Shown in pieces: positions 16,510 to 25,132 of a DNA stretch of 64,000 nucleotides. The notes beneath the pieces are model-generated. The model did no database searches. It had not been told where the DNA came from and saw only the letters and a program-made list of their open reading frames with translations. The stretch covers positions 1 to 64,000 of the forward strand of contig JANQHD010000023.1 in assembly GCA_028282805.1 (NCBI GenBank), written 5' to 3'. This DNA is from Phycisphaeraceae bacterium (GTDB lineage Bacteria; Planctomycetota; Phycisphaerae; Phycisphaerales; Zrk34). A program made the position numbers and the translations under genes. Position 1 is the first letter of the stretch; every line of letters starts with the position of its first letter.

Positions 16510-18543
16510 TCAGTCGCGTTCGCGGCGCAGCACCCAGTTGAGTTCGGGCGCGCGGAGCGCGAGGCAGGCGGCGAGCATGACGGCCGCACCGGTGGCGACG
16601 GCCGCGACGCACGCGAGGATGTGGCCCATCCGCGTGGTCACGTCGCCGAGCGCCCCGAGCACACCGAGCACGACGGCGCCCATCAGCGCGGCGGCCAGCA
16701 GGCTTCGCAACCACCCGCCGAGCACCGGGCCGTCGATCGGCTTGGGCACGTACTTGCGTACGAGCAGCAGCAACACGCCGCACTGCAGGATGGCGCAGGC
16801 GGCGGTGGACCACGCGAGGCCGGCTGCGCCGAGGCGCTGGCCGTCGCCGACGGGCACCCAGATCAGCGTCAGGTTCAGCGCGACGTTGAGCACGACCATG
16901 GCGATGGAGACGCGCATGGGGGTTTTGGGGTTTTTCTGCGCGTAGAAGGTGCGAACGAGGGTGTGGTTCATGGAGTAGGCCCAGATCGCCGGGGCGTAGC
17001 CGAGCAGCACCCAGGCGATGCGCGTCGCGTCGTCGGCCTTGATCCGGCCGCCCTCGGCGTAGATCGCGCCCACGGCGTGGTGGCGGATGAGGATCAACCC
17101 GACCGTGGCGGGCACGCCGATGAACACCGCCAGGCGCAACCCGCGCCGCAGCAGTTCGCCGAACGCGCCCGGCTCGTCGACGGTGCGCGACAGCGCGGGG
17201 AAGATCGCGGTGGCGATGGCGATGCCGAACACGCCGAGCGGGAACTCGTACAGCCGCGCCGCGGCGCCGAGCACGGCGACCGAGCCGGCCTGCATGGGGT
17301 AGTCGAGCACGTGGCCGAACAGCTTGAAACTGGTGGCGGCGCCGGCCTCGTTGGGGGTGGAAAAGAAGGTGGCGATCATCACGTCGGCGAGGGTATTGAT
17401 TTGGAACACGGCCAGGCCGAGCACGGTAGGCAGCCATTGGCGGAGCATGGCGCGGGCGGTTTCGCGGAGCATGCGGTGGCGTCGGTAGGCGGCGTCGGCG
17501 TGCTTCCAGCGGGGCAGGTTCGCGCCGGCGTCGCGCAGGGCGGCGGCGTGCCAGGTGACCTGCGCCAGGCCGGCGACGACGACGGACGCGATGACGATCG
17601 CGGCGGCGTAACGGGTGTCGACCGACTCTTCGAAGAAGAGCACGCAGAACAGGCACGCGCCGATGACGCACAGGTTGAGCAGGATGGGCGAGGCGGAGGG
17701 CACGGCGAACCGGCCGTGGACCTGAAGGACCGCGCCGAGGACCGCGGCGAGGCAGACCAGCGGCATGTACCAGATCGACACCACGGTCAGCGACGCCATG
17801 AGCTGGCCGCGCTGGTCGAGTGTGCCGGTCAGCAACAGCATGACGAGGATCAGGCTGCCGAGCAGCGCGATCCACACCAGCAGGCGCGCCAGCCAGTGGA
17901 CGACGAGCACGGCGAAGCTGAGCGCGATCTCGGCGCGGAGTTTTTTCAGGTCGGTGTAGTGCGGCACGAACGCCCCGGCCAGCGCACCTTCGCCGAACAA
18001 CCGGCGGAAGAGGTTGGGGATCATGAACGCGACGGCGTAGGCGTCGAGCACCCACCCGAAGCCGAAGAGGAACGCCAGCGCCCAGTCGCGCACCAGCCCG
18101 AAGCACCGGCTGAGCAGGGTCAGCCCGCTCATGACGCGCGCGTGCGAGACGAAGCTCTTGGTCGGTTTGTCGATCCACAGCAGGAAGCGCCAGAGCAACA
18201 CCCCGAAGCCCACGCCGAGGCTCGAGGCAAGGATGTCGGAGACGCTGAAGAAGCGGCCGGGGAGGAAGATGCCCTGCGTGACCTCGTCGACGATGGCGTA
18301 GGCGATGCCGAGGATCAGCGCGGTCCACGCGGCGCGGCGGTTTTTCATGCCCAGCCAGCGCGTGGCCAGCAGCAGCAACGACCAGCCGGCGAAGGTGCCG
18401 ACGTGGCCCCACTTGTCGATGCCGAACCAGATGGAATTGTTGTCGAAGACCGAGTCGAGCTTGGGCCAATGGGTCAGCGTCGCCAGCGCCAGTGCGTAGA
18501 CAACGAAGCCGACGCGCACCACGGCGATCGGGGCGCGGATCAT
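16510..18543 (-). CDS. murJ: VanZ-MurJ fusion: lipid II flippase with N-terminal VanZ domain
   Basis: One continuous 677-residue frame joins two membrane proteins. Residues about 1-122 are a VanZ-like domain with its acidic and polar signature (DKWGH 43-47, DEVTQ 86-90, PGR 95-97, D103). From about residue 134 it is MurJ/MviN, starting with LTLLSRCFGLVRDWALA and FMIPNLFRRLFGEGALAGAF, with the expected run of about 14 helices. MurJ flips lipid II across the inner membrane for peptidoglycan synthesis; VanZ domains are linked to glycopeptide tolerance. A normal MurJ is about 500-550 residues, so the extra length is the fusion. The start overlaps the parA stop. Confidence 0.9.
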   Translation of the reverse strand: MIRAPIAVVRVGFVVYALALATLTHWPKLDSVFDNNSIWFGIDKWGHVGTFAGWSLLLLATRWLGMKNRRAAWTALILGIAYAIVDEVTQGIFLPGRFFSVSDILASSLGVGFGVLLWRFLLWIDKPTKSFVSHARVMSGLTLLSRCFGLVRDWALAFLFGFGWVLDAYAVAFMIPNLFRRLFGEGALAGAFVPHYTDLKKLRAEIALSFAVLVVHWLARLLVWIALLGSLILVMLLLTGTLDQRGQLMASLTVVSIWYMPLVCLAAVLGAVLQVHGRFAVPSASPILLNLCVIGACLFCVLFFEESVDTRYAAAIVIASVVVAGLAQVTWHAAALRDAGANLPRWKHADAAYRRHRMLRETARAMLRQWLPTVLGLAVFQINTLADVMIATFFSTPNEAGAATSFKLFGHVLDYPMQAGSVAVLGAAARLYEFPLGVFGIAIATAIFPALSRTVDEPGAFGELLRRGLRLAVFIGVPATVGLILIRHHAVGAIYAEGGRIKADDATRIAWVLLGYAPAIWAYSMNHTLVRTFYAQKNPKTPMRVSIAMVVLNVALNLTLIWVPVGDGQRLGAAGLAWSTAACAILQCGVLLLLVRKYVPKPIDGPVLGGWLRSLLAAALMGAVVLGVLGALGDVTTRMGHILACVAAVATGAAVMLAACLALRAPELNWVLRRERD

Positions 18544-19463
18544 AGTTCGGAGTGTTCGGGCTCGGCCGGCGGCGACGGCGCGGGTGGCGCGGGTGGCGCG
18601 GCCACCTCGATGTGTAGCTGCGGTGCTTGGGGCGCGTCGGCTTGGTCGTCAGCCGACCCGGCTTCGGCTTGCGACTCGGCCAACAGCGTTTGCGCGAGCA
18701 TCATGTAGCTGCGCGCCCCGGGGCAGGTCGGCTCGTACTGGAAGATGGTCTGGCCGAAGCTCGGGCACTCGGCGAGCTTGATGTTCCGGCGGATCGGCGG
18801 CTCGTACACCTTCGCGCCGGCCCACGGCACGGGCTGGTCGGCGGATTGCTCGAAGAACGCGTGCAGGTCGCCGACCACCTCGCGCGAGAGGTTGGTGTGC
18901 GGCTCGTGCATGCAGAGGATCACGCCCGCCACCGACAGGTTCGGGTTCACCCCGCCGCGCACCAGCTGCACGGTCTCCAACAGCTTGCTGAGGCCCTGCA
19001 ACGCCAGGAACTGCGCCTGCATCGGCACGATGACCTCGTCGGCAAGCGCCAGCGCGTTCATGGTGAGCATGCCCAAAGACGGCGGGCAGTCGATGAGGAT
19101 GAAATCGAAACGGTCGAACGCCGGGGCCAGTTTGTGCCGCAGCACGCGCTGCCGGTCGGCGGCGTGGGTCAGCTCCGCCTCGGCCCCGGCGAGGTTCACC
19201 TCGGCGGGGACCACGGCCAAGCGCTCGTCGACCCGGCGGAGGACCGCGTCGAGCTCGGCCCCCTCATCGGTCAACAGGTCGTACACGCTCGCCGCCTCGA
19301 GGTCCGTCGGGTCGATGCCCACGTGCAGCGTCAGGTGCGCCTGCGGGTCGAGGTCCACCATCAACACACGCTGACCCAGCGAGGCCAACGCGGCCCCGAG
19401 GTTCACGGCGGTCGTCGTCTTCCCGACGCCACCCTTCTGGTTCATGAAAGCGATCCGACGCAT
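18540..19463 (-). CDS. ParA/Soj family ATPase
   Basis: From ATG 19463 the protein is 307 residues. It starts at once with the deviant Walker A motif (QKGGVGKTT) and continues with DLDPQAH and the Walker B-like FILIDCPPSLG. The last 50 residues are Ala/Pro/Glu-rich. ParA ATPases position chromosomes, plasmids or other cargo on the nucleoid. No parB gene lies next to it. It precedes and overlaps the VanZ-MurJ gene, which suggests co-expression with cell-wall synthesis. TATACT on the minus strand near 19515 may be its -10 box. Confidence 0.9.
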   Translation of the reverse strand: MRRIAFMNQKGGVGKTTTAVNLGAALASLGQRVLMVDLDPQAHLTLHVGIDPTDLEAASVYDLLTDEGAELDAVLRRVDERLAVVPAEVNLAGAEAELTHAADRQRVLRHKLAPAFDRFDFILIDCPPSLGMLTMNALALADEVIVPMQAQFLALQGLSKLLETVQLVRGGVNPNLSVAGVILCMHEPHTNLSREVVGDLHAFFEQSADQPVPWAGAKVYEPPIRRNIKLAECPSFGQTIFQYEPTCPGARSYMMLAQTLLAESQAEAGSADDQADAPQAPQLHIEVAAPPAPPAPSPPAEPEHSEL

Positions 19464-19583
19464 CGTCGAAGGTCCGGCATCCGTTCCGTAAAGGTGTGCG
19501 AGTCCACCCGCGAGTATAACACACCGCCGCCCCCCTGCCCGAGCGCCAAACCCCACAGCCCGACCGCCCGGCCTGATCGGCGC

Positions 19584-19619
19584 AAAAAAAGAAACGGGCG
19601 ACTCGTGTGAGTCGCCCGT
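19584..19619 (-). terminator. Strong rho-independent terminator
   Basis: A perfect 11-bp stem (ACGGGCGACTC with GAGTCGCCCGT, 4-base loop) is followed on the minus strand by a U-rich tail including seven T. No protein-coding gene precedes it on that strand. Confidence 0.85.
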
Positions 19620-19780
19620 CGTTGCAGGTTAAGAGGCGGGAAGGAAGGCGCCTCTCTCTCGATCAAACTTGTCGTGGACCAAAAGCCAAACAAACACAAA
19701 GGCTTGGGGTTTCAATCCGGTTTTCAAGAGAGGTTCGCCGGGCGGTCGCCCAATAGAACACTCTCTCATCTCTTACTACC
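19584..19780 (-). ncRNA. Candidate small RNA of about 190 nt
   Basis: A good promoter (19787-19814) and a strong intrinsic terminator (19584-19619) bracket a stretch with no credible protein frame. The RNA can fold: its first bases (GGU...AAGAG) pair with CUCUU...ACC just before the terminator. Internal hairpins are GAGAGAG with CUCUCU around GGGC/GCCC, AAGCC with GGCUU, and GAGGCG with CGCCUC. The length and the closed ends recall 6S RNA, but I do not see enough to name it. It could also be a leader for parA downstream. The remainder of 19464-20008 shows no gene. Confidence 0.45.
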
Positions 19781-19786
19781 GCCCCA

Positions 19787-19814
19787 ACTATACCCCATGG
19801 CCTCGGCAAGTCAA
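19787..19814 (-). promoter_or_regulatory. Sigma-70-like promoter of the candidate small RNA
   Basis: Minus strand TTGACT (19814-19809), 16 bases, TATAGT (19792-19787). Transcription would start near 19780 and run to the terminator at 19584. Confidence 0.6.
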
Positions 19815-20008
19815 TGCAAAAATGGGTGAACGAACGTTTTATTGGCTAAGCGGCCCGCCAAACGGCGCATGTGACCGCCAAACAATGATTTATGACATCA
19901 TAAAAACCATCTGACAACCGTACGATCACATCACCGGGCCACCCCCTTTGCGCCTGCGGGCAAAACGCTAGAATGCCCGCTCACGGGTTGCCTGGTGAGG
20001 AAATAGCC

Positions 20009-20920
20009 ATGGATATCGTTGTCAGCGGATCGACTGGTCTGGTCGGATCGGCCCTGTGCCGGCACCTCATGGACGCCGGGCACCAAGTGCGCCGGCTGGT
20101 GAGGCCCAACAGCCTGACCAACCCCAACAAGGCCCCGCTCGGCACCACCATCCAGTGGGACCCCGACGCCGGCACCATCGACGCGGCGCAGCTCGAGGGC
20201 TGCGACGCCGTGATCAACCTCGCAGGCGAATCGATCGTCGGCTATTGGTCGATCAACAAAAAGTACCGCATCCTCGACAGCCGCGTCGACGGCACCGCCC
20301 TGCTGGCCAACACGCTGCCCAAGCTCATTACCCCGCCCAAGCTGCTGCTCAACGCCTCGGCCACGGGCTTCTACGGCAACCGCAAGGACGAAACGCTCGA
20401 CGAAGACTCCCAATCCGGCGGCGGGTTCCTCGCCGAGGTCTGCCGGCGCTGGGAAGCCGCCGCTAAGCCCGCGGCCGACACCGGCATCCGCGTCGCCTTC
20501 CTCCGCCTCGGCATGGTGCTCAGCCCGCTCGGCGGCGCACTAAAATCCATGCTCCCCGCCTACAAGCTCGGCTTCGGCGGCCCGGTCGGCCACGGCAGGC
20601 AGTACTGGCCCTGGATCTCCATCAACGACACGGTCGGCGCGATCGCGTACCTCGCCGAGCGCGACGACACGCGGGGCGCGTACAACCTCGTGGCGCCGCA
20701 AACGGTGACCAGCGACCAGTTCGCTCAAGCCCTCGGCAAGGTGCTGCACCGCCCGACCGTCTGCCGGGTGCCGGAGACCTGGCTCACGCTGCTGGCCGAC
20801 GGGCTGGCCGACGAGCTGCTGCTCAGCTCGCAGCGTGCCGTGCCGCGCCGCCTGACCGAGGCGGGCTTCGCCTTCGAGCACGCCGACCTCGCCGACGCGC
20901 TGCGGGCGCTGGCGGCTTAA
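20009..20920 (+). CDS. TIGR01777 family SDR epimerase (YfcH-like)
   Basis: The 303-residue protein starts with a Rossmann fold (IVVSGSTGLVGSAL). The family markers NLAGESI and SATGFYG follow, with a conserved C-terminal part (WPWISINDTVGAI). Members are NAD(P)-dependent, epimerase-like and of unknown substrate, and are called cell-division inhibitor SulA-like in old annotations. ATG 20009 is preceded by GTGAGG. TAGAAT near 19970 is a plausible -10 box. Confidence 0.92.
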   Translation: MDIVVSGSTGLVGSALCRHLMDAGHQVRRLVRPNSLTNPNKAPLGTTIQWDPDAGTIDAAQLEGCDAVINLAGESIVGYWSINKKYRILDSRVDGTALLANTLPKLITPPKLLLNASATGFYGNRKDETLDEDSQSGGGFLAEVCRRWEAAAKPAADTGIRVAFLRLGMVLSPLGGALKSMLPAYKLGFGGPVGHGRQYWPWISINDTVGAIAYLAERDDTRGAYNLVAPQTVTSDQFAQALGKVLHRPTVCRVPETWLTLLADGLADELLLSSQRAVPRRLTEAGFAFEHADLADALRALAA

Positions 20921-21026
20921 AGTCACAAACCTTTCGCAAGACCGCGTGTGTTTTAGCGCTATAATCGTGCCACCCGTTCACGCCGCCGGTGGGCCGCCGC
21001 GCGCCGTGAAGTGAAAGGAACACACG

Positions 21027-21494
21027 ATGCCCGACGAAACCAAAGCCTTGATCATCGAACTGCTCCGCCGCGCCTACAACGCCGAGGTCGAGACGATCGC
21101 CAACTACATCGCCAACTCCGTCCAGCTCGACGGCTTCCGCGCCAAGCACATCAAGGACTCGCTCGCCGCCGACGTCGCCGAGGAGCTCGGCCACGCCCAG
21201 CAATTGGCCAACCGCATCCACGTGATCGGCGGCGACGTGCCCGGCTCGCTCGAACTGAAAATGACCCAAACCACCCTGCAACCGCCTGCCGACCGCCTCG
21301 ACGTGGTCAGCGTGATCAACGGCGTGATCGACGCCGAACGCTCGGCGATCGCCACCTACCAAGAGCTGATCGACGCATCCGGCGGCGTCGACCCGGTCAC
21401 CGAAGACCTGGCCATCACGCTCAAGGGCGACGAGGAAGAACACCTCCGCGAGTTCGAGGGCTTCCTCGCCGAAGCCAAGGCGCAGGGGTTGTAA
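21027..21494 (+). CDS. Ferritin-like diiron protein
   Basis: The 155-residue four-helix protein has paired helix motifs of the ferritin-like superfamily: AEVETIANYIANS in helix 1 and EELGHAQQLANRIHVIGG in helix 2. A second E-x-x-x-x-x-Y pattern (DAERSAIATYQELI) and E-E-E-H near the C-terminus follow. It is close in size to bacterioferritin and Dps-like proteins and may store iron or oxidise it. TATAAT near 20951 probably drives it. The integrated element begins right after its stop, so the gene itself is intact. Confidence 0.85.
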   Translation: MPDETKALIIELLRRAYNAEVETIANYIANSVQLDGFRAKHIKDSLAADVAEELGHAQQLANRIHVIGGDVPGSLELKMTQTTLQPPADRLDVVSVINGVIDAERSAIATYQELIDASGGVDPVTEDLAITLKGDEEEHLREFEGFLAEAKAQGL

Positions 21495-21900
21495 GGCAAG
21501 CCATTCGACCGCTCACGCTGAATGCCGTGAACCTACCGGAGCGGAGCGCAGGCAGCTTCTCTGTAATCGAGGCCAGATCAGCGCCGCCACGCTCCAGCCT
21601 GCCTACAAGATCAATGGCGTCGTGGGTTGAGCGGGCCAATCGCGACAAGGAGTAGACCACCAACACACCCCGATGGCGCATTACCGTGTCAAGCGCCGCC
21701 TGCAATCCGGGTCGGTTGTCAGCCCGCTTTCCGCTAAGACCTTCATCCGCGCACACCTTAGCCAATCGCAGCTCGTGCAATGCGGCGTATTGGTTGATAC
21801 GGTCTCGCTGCTGGGCAAGGCTGACCCCATCGGCCGCCTGATCCTTGGTGCTAACCCGGACGTAGCCCACCGCCACTTTTTGGTCCTTTGATGTCGCCAT
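21421..21900 (-). pseudogene. Serine recombinase, truncated at the element edge
   Basis: The start at ATG 21900 has GGAGG at ideal spacing. Residues 1-115 match the resolvase catalytic domain: YVRVSTKDQ with the nucleophile Ser17, DEGLSGKRADNRPGL and YSLSRLARS. After TEK at about base 21557 similarity stops. The frame then runs through the flanking DNA into the antisense of the ferritin gene, so the C-terminal helix, and any DNA-binding domain, is lost. It is probably inactive. The break point marks the likely left boundary of the integrated element. Confidence 0.8.
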
Positions 21901-21969
21901 ATCGCGCCTCCGATGCATGGTCACAATACGCCATTGTCCACAAGGGTTCGGTTGTGGACAACGATGCGT

Positions 21970-22188
21970 CTAATTCCCGGCAATCAGGTCGTCATCAAGT
22001 ATCTGGTTGCCGTAGTCGTCCACCCCCATTAAGCCCATCAAAACCAAGCGCCGTGCGTGGGTATCGCCGTTATGGGCGCGGTGCTTCAACTCAAGCAGTT
22101 TTTCATCTACTTCCTCATCCGTCAGGCCATCTAACAGCTCGACCATCTCGCGCTTGTACTGCCTGACATCCATGCGGGGCTCCGGCAT
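21970..22188 (-). CDS. Small acidic hypothetical protein of the element
   Basis: A 72-residue protein with an acidic helical centre (LLDGLTDEEVDEKLLELKHRA). The start at ATG 22188 overlaps the stop of the upstream gene by one base (TAATG), so it is translationally coupled to it. No family recognised. Confidence 0.55.
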   Translation of the reverse strand: MPEPRMDVRQYKREMVELLDGLTDEEVDEKLLELKHRAHNGDTHARRLVLMGLMGVDDYGNQILDDDLIAGN

Positions 22189-22901
22189 TACAGGTACTCC
22201 TCCCACCCGTCGCCTTCGTCATCAAACACCTCGGGCGTTTCCACGGGCTTGCGGCGGCCGAACTGGTCGGTATCCAGCCGTTCCAGCATAGTGAGCCCAA
22301 GCTGGGCGGCCGATGCGGCCAGCGTAGTGTGCAGTGCGGCCCGTTCTCCCTCGCAACGCAGTAGCAACCGGGCGCAGGGCGTGGAACGCCTGCCTGCGTC
22401 GATGTCGGCCTTGCCAGACCGCAGCCACTTGTCGAGCTGGTCGTCCAGCAGGCCCAACCGGCTGGCGGTGGTGGTCACGGGCAAACCCAGCCCGGTCAGC
22501 GCCGACGCCTGGTCGATCAACAGGTTGTCCGGCTGCTTGGGCAGCTTGCGGGTGGGGTCGATGGCCAGCGCCGTCATCAAGTACGTAGCCACGCGCTGCA
22601 CGGCGGCGGCTTGGCCCTCGCTGACCTCCGGCTCCTCCACCGTGCGCGGGGCGGGTCGGCCCAGCGTGCGGTTGAAGAACTCGTGGACGGCCCAGTCGCG
22701 CCCGGCCTTCGCGTGCTCCACCAGCATGAAGATGATGCGGTCCACGTCCGCGTCGGGCACCTCGTACAGCTTGCGTTGGATCTCCGCGCGTCGGCGCGCG
22801 AACTTGGGGCCGCGGCCCACGGCAATCTGGTTGCCCCTGGCGAACCTGCCGTTAGGCTTGCGCCCGGTTGAACCGTCCTGTAACCGTTTCCGTTTAGCCA
22901 T
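22188..22901 (-). CDS. Hypothetical element protein with DUF5681-like N-terminus
   Basis: From ATG 22901 (AAGG upstream) the protein is 237 residues. The N-terminus KRKRLQDGSTGRKPNGRFARGNQ resembles the G-x-F-x-x-G-N pattern of phage-type DUF5681 proteins. The rest is helical and charged, ending in an acidic tail (FDDEGDGWEEYL). Such proteins may be terminase-associated, but that is an analogy only. It is coupled to the small gene that follows. Confidence 0.55.
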   Translation of the reverse strand: MAKRKRLQDGSTGRKPNGRFARGNQIAVGRGPKFARRRAEIQRKLYEVPDADVDRIIFMLVEHAKAGRDWAVHEFFNRTLGRPAPRTVEEPEVSEGQAAAVQRVATYLMTALAIDPTRKLPKQPDNLLIDQASALTGLGLPVTTTASRLGLLDDQLDKWLRSGKADIDAGRRSTPCARLLLRCEGERAALHTTLAASAAQLGLTMLERLDTDQFGRRKPVETPEVFDDEGDGWEEYL

Positions 22902-23007
22902 TCGTATCATCCTTGATTGAAAAAGTCCGGGACGGGCGGTCCACAGGAGCAAACACGGAGATGCGAGTCGTTTCCAATCAACCCAAACCGCCCGCCCCGG
23001 CGAGTGC

Positions 23008-23826
23008 CTAGAGCTTCGACAAGAGCATTTCGATCTCGACGTTGGAGCTGCGCAGCTCGGGCAGCTCCACCAGCATGTCGGCCAGCTCGCGCCGCCGTTC
23101 GACAAGCGGCTGGAGGATGACGGTTTTGCGGTTGGCGAGGCCTGCGCCCATTTGCTGCCAAACCGAAGATTCTGTGCCGCTGCCGACTTGCTTCGTCGTA
23201 GTCGCGATATTGAATATCAGGGTTCCAACGTACTCTTCCGCCGCTGTCAGCTTGTTTACCAACGTGGCGTTGGTCGCACGCACGTAGAGGGCGCGCGCCT
23301 TGATTATCGCCTCGGGCGTGAACAACATGCGCGACGCGGGTATGGTGGACGCCTGCGCCAATTGCGCAAGTGATGGGTCGCCCTCATTGGCAAACGCCAA
23401 GAGCAGACGGTCGCGCTCCTCTCGCTTCTTCGTGGAATCCAAGAGCAGACTCTGTAGGCGGGCCAGTTTGGGCTCGTCGTCCCTACCAGCAACGGGTACG
23501 GTGGCGTTGTCAAAACGAGCCTTGGCGTCCTTTGTGATGCGGGCTTCAGCGGCCAGTTCAGCATCGCGGATGGTACCCAGTTGCCCTTCCAGGTCGTCGA
23601 TAATGCGTGTGATTTCGTGCTGTACTACGGCGTTTTTGAAGGTGTCGTGGGCTTCACGTAAATGGGCACGGCCTGTCTCGATCAGGTCGCTGAGGCTCTC
23701 GTTGACCTTGGACAAGCGGTTGGAAAACACTTCGCTGTCGGGCGTGTTCATGTCGGTCATTAAAGCGTAACGGTGGAGCACTTTTGCTACACCATGTTCA
23801 TTGCTAAACGTATCTGCTGTTGTCAT
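23008..23826 (-). CDS. Hypothetical coiled-coil protein of the element
   Basis: From ATG 23826 (GGAAAG upstream) the protein has 272 residues, almost all predicted helix with heptad-like stretches (LSKVNESLSDLIETGRAHL; RRRELADMLVELPEL). No signal peptide, membrane segment or known domain. It may be structural or DNA-associated; no function can be assigned. Confidence 0.5.
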   Translation of the reverse strand: MTTADTFSNEHGVAKVLHRYALMTDMNTPDSEVFSNRLSKVNESLSDLIETGRAHLREAHDTFKNAVVQHEITRIIDDLEGQLGTIRDAELAAEARITKDAKARFDNATVPVAGRDDEPKLARLQSLLLDSTKKREERDRLLLAFANEGDPSLAQLAQASTIPASRMLFTPEAIIKARALYVRATNATLVNKLTAAEEYVGTLIFNIATTTKQVGSGTESSVWQQMGAGLANRKTVILQPLVERRRELADMLVELPELRSSNVEIEMLLSKL

Positions 23827-23915
23827 TGTCTTTCCAATCATGTGTACGGTGTTAGTGTTACGGGTGATTAGTGTGGTGCGCGTTGTTTTCTGCGCCGTTA
23901 ACACTGGTCATGCGG

Positions 23916-24707
23916 TTAAGGTAGGAGGTGCCCGACATCCACTCTGCGCAGGGCGTAGCGGAGGTCGATCCACGGTAAGTTCGGCGCAAGGCTGCGCAGC
24001 GCCTGCGCGGTGATGATTGGTTCGCCGTCGGGGCGGTGTTCTGATGCCAGCCTGCGTACCACGCCAAGTGCCCGGCGCTGCTGGCCTTGGCCGAATTTGC
24101 GGGTGTACTGGCGCGCAACTGCGTCCCAGTTGGCCTCCTCCAAAACGAGCCGCCGCGACCAGAACGCGCGGTGGCCGAACGCTACCAAGTCCAACGGCTC
24201 CACCACGCCCAGCGCCACGACCTGCGCCCGTCCGCGCGCTCGCCACTCTAAATGAAGGCATGGCGATCCGGTGACTTTGGAGGGTCGATCGGCGTAGGCG
24301 ACGACTTGTTGCGACCTCCACTTCCGCTGGCTCGTGTAACGGCCTTCGCCTACCCAGTTCGCACGCCGGCCGCGGTTCCACAAGATCACAAACCGCGCGT
24401 TCACCCAGTCGGCGAGTTCGGCCGCATCCTTGGCTGTGGCCGTACATAGGTCGAGAGCGAGATGCACCTCGTGGATCATGCCCATCTTTTCCGAAATCAA
24501 CTGATCCAGCAGTCGCAGCACCTCCGGCTGCGGTTGATGAACGACGAACCGAACACGTGCGATTGGGTGCTGACTGCGACGCAGCGTGCAGCTTCCACAA
24601 TATCTCTTGATTGCACGGTAGAGTTCGTTGACCGGCCGCCTGCTCACAAGCAGCCCGACAGTATCGACATAGCTTGATGCGTACACAGGGGGGCGCAGTT
24701 CGCACAA
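23916..24707 (-). CDS. Possible replication initiator-like protein of the element
   Basis: A frame of 263 residues with weak start choices: TTG 24707 or GTG 24686, neither with a clear ribosome binding site. The order of features recalls replication initiation factors of small phages and plasmids. There is an early YVDTVGLLV strand, then HEVHLALDL, a QVVAYADRPSK stretch and CLHLEWRARG. The family link is tentative. If right, the element once replicated on its own. Confidence 0.45.
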   Translation of the reverse strand: MCELRPPVYASSYVDTVGLLVSRRPVNELYRAIKRYCGSCTLRRSQHPIARVRFVVHQPQPEVLRLLDQLISEKMGMIHEVHLALDLCTATAKDAAELADWVNARFVILWNRGRRANWVGEGRYTSQRKWRSQQVVAYADRPSKVTGSPCLHLEWRARGRAQVVALGVVEPLDLVAFGHRAFWSRRLVLEEANWDAVARQYTRKFGQGQQRRALGVVRRLASEHRPDGEPIITAQALRSLAPNLPWIDLRYALRRVDVGHLLP

Positions 24708-24764
24708 ATCAACACTCCATCGCCCGCGCGCCTAGCCACAAAAACCTGGCGCGCGGGCTGTTTA

Positions 24765-25055
24765 TCAAATGCCAGCACGCTCCAGCACGCGCACGTCTTG
24801 GTCGTCCAAACGGTGGCGTTTACGCGCGCGACGGTGGTACCTCTCGTCCGCTGACGTGACCGCCTCAGCAAATTCTGCCAGCCACATCGCAGTCGTGAAA
24901 ACGCAACCCCCGTACCGGCGAACACGCAGATAGACGCGCTCCCCATCGCGGGCGAGGACGCCCTTGCGAGCCCAACGCCAAACCGTAGCGCGATGCGGGC
25001 GGTTGGGTAGGGTGTTTGCAGCTTGGGCTAGCGTGATTAGGGCTTCATCCGTCAT
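24765..25055 (-). CDS. DUF1580-type DNA-binding protein (excisionase-like)
   Basis: The 96-residue protein begins ITLAQAANTLPNRPHRATVWRWARKGV, a helix-turn-helix of the kind found in the planctomycete family DUF1580 and in excisionases. ATG 25055 is preceded by GGAG. Such proteins usually control the integrase or promote excision. A C-terminal charged tail (RRARKRHRLDDQDVRVLE) follows. Confidence 0.75.
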   Translation of the reverse strand: MTDEALITLAQAANTLPNRPHRATVWRWARKGVLARDGERVYLRVRRYGGCVFTTAMWLAEFAEAVTSADERYHRRARKRHRLDDQDVRVLERAGI

Positions 25056-25132
25056 GGCAACAACTCCAACAGGAATTAATGCCCGTTGTAGTGGTTGCGC
25101 AAGTGTTAGTGCTGCCGGAGTTCTGCCAAGAA

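Noticed and set aside
19634-19660. GGGAAGGAAGG resembling the SRP RNA tetraloop region
   Set aside because: The flanking SRP consensus and the symmetric internal loops are absent. It is simply the loop of a GAGGCG/CGCCTC hairpin on the opposite strand to the candidate RNA.
21495-21560. A second att copy of the tRNA-Arg 3' end at the left edge of the element
   Set aside because: I looked for the T-arm sequence GGATTCGAACC and its complement here and elsewhere in the element and found none, so I do not call attL/attR.
24644-24946. A 100-residue minus-strand frame overlapping the DUF1580 gene
   Set aside because: It overlaps most of the DUF1580 frame, which has a clear helix-turn-helix and ribosome site; this frame has no recognisable feature.
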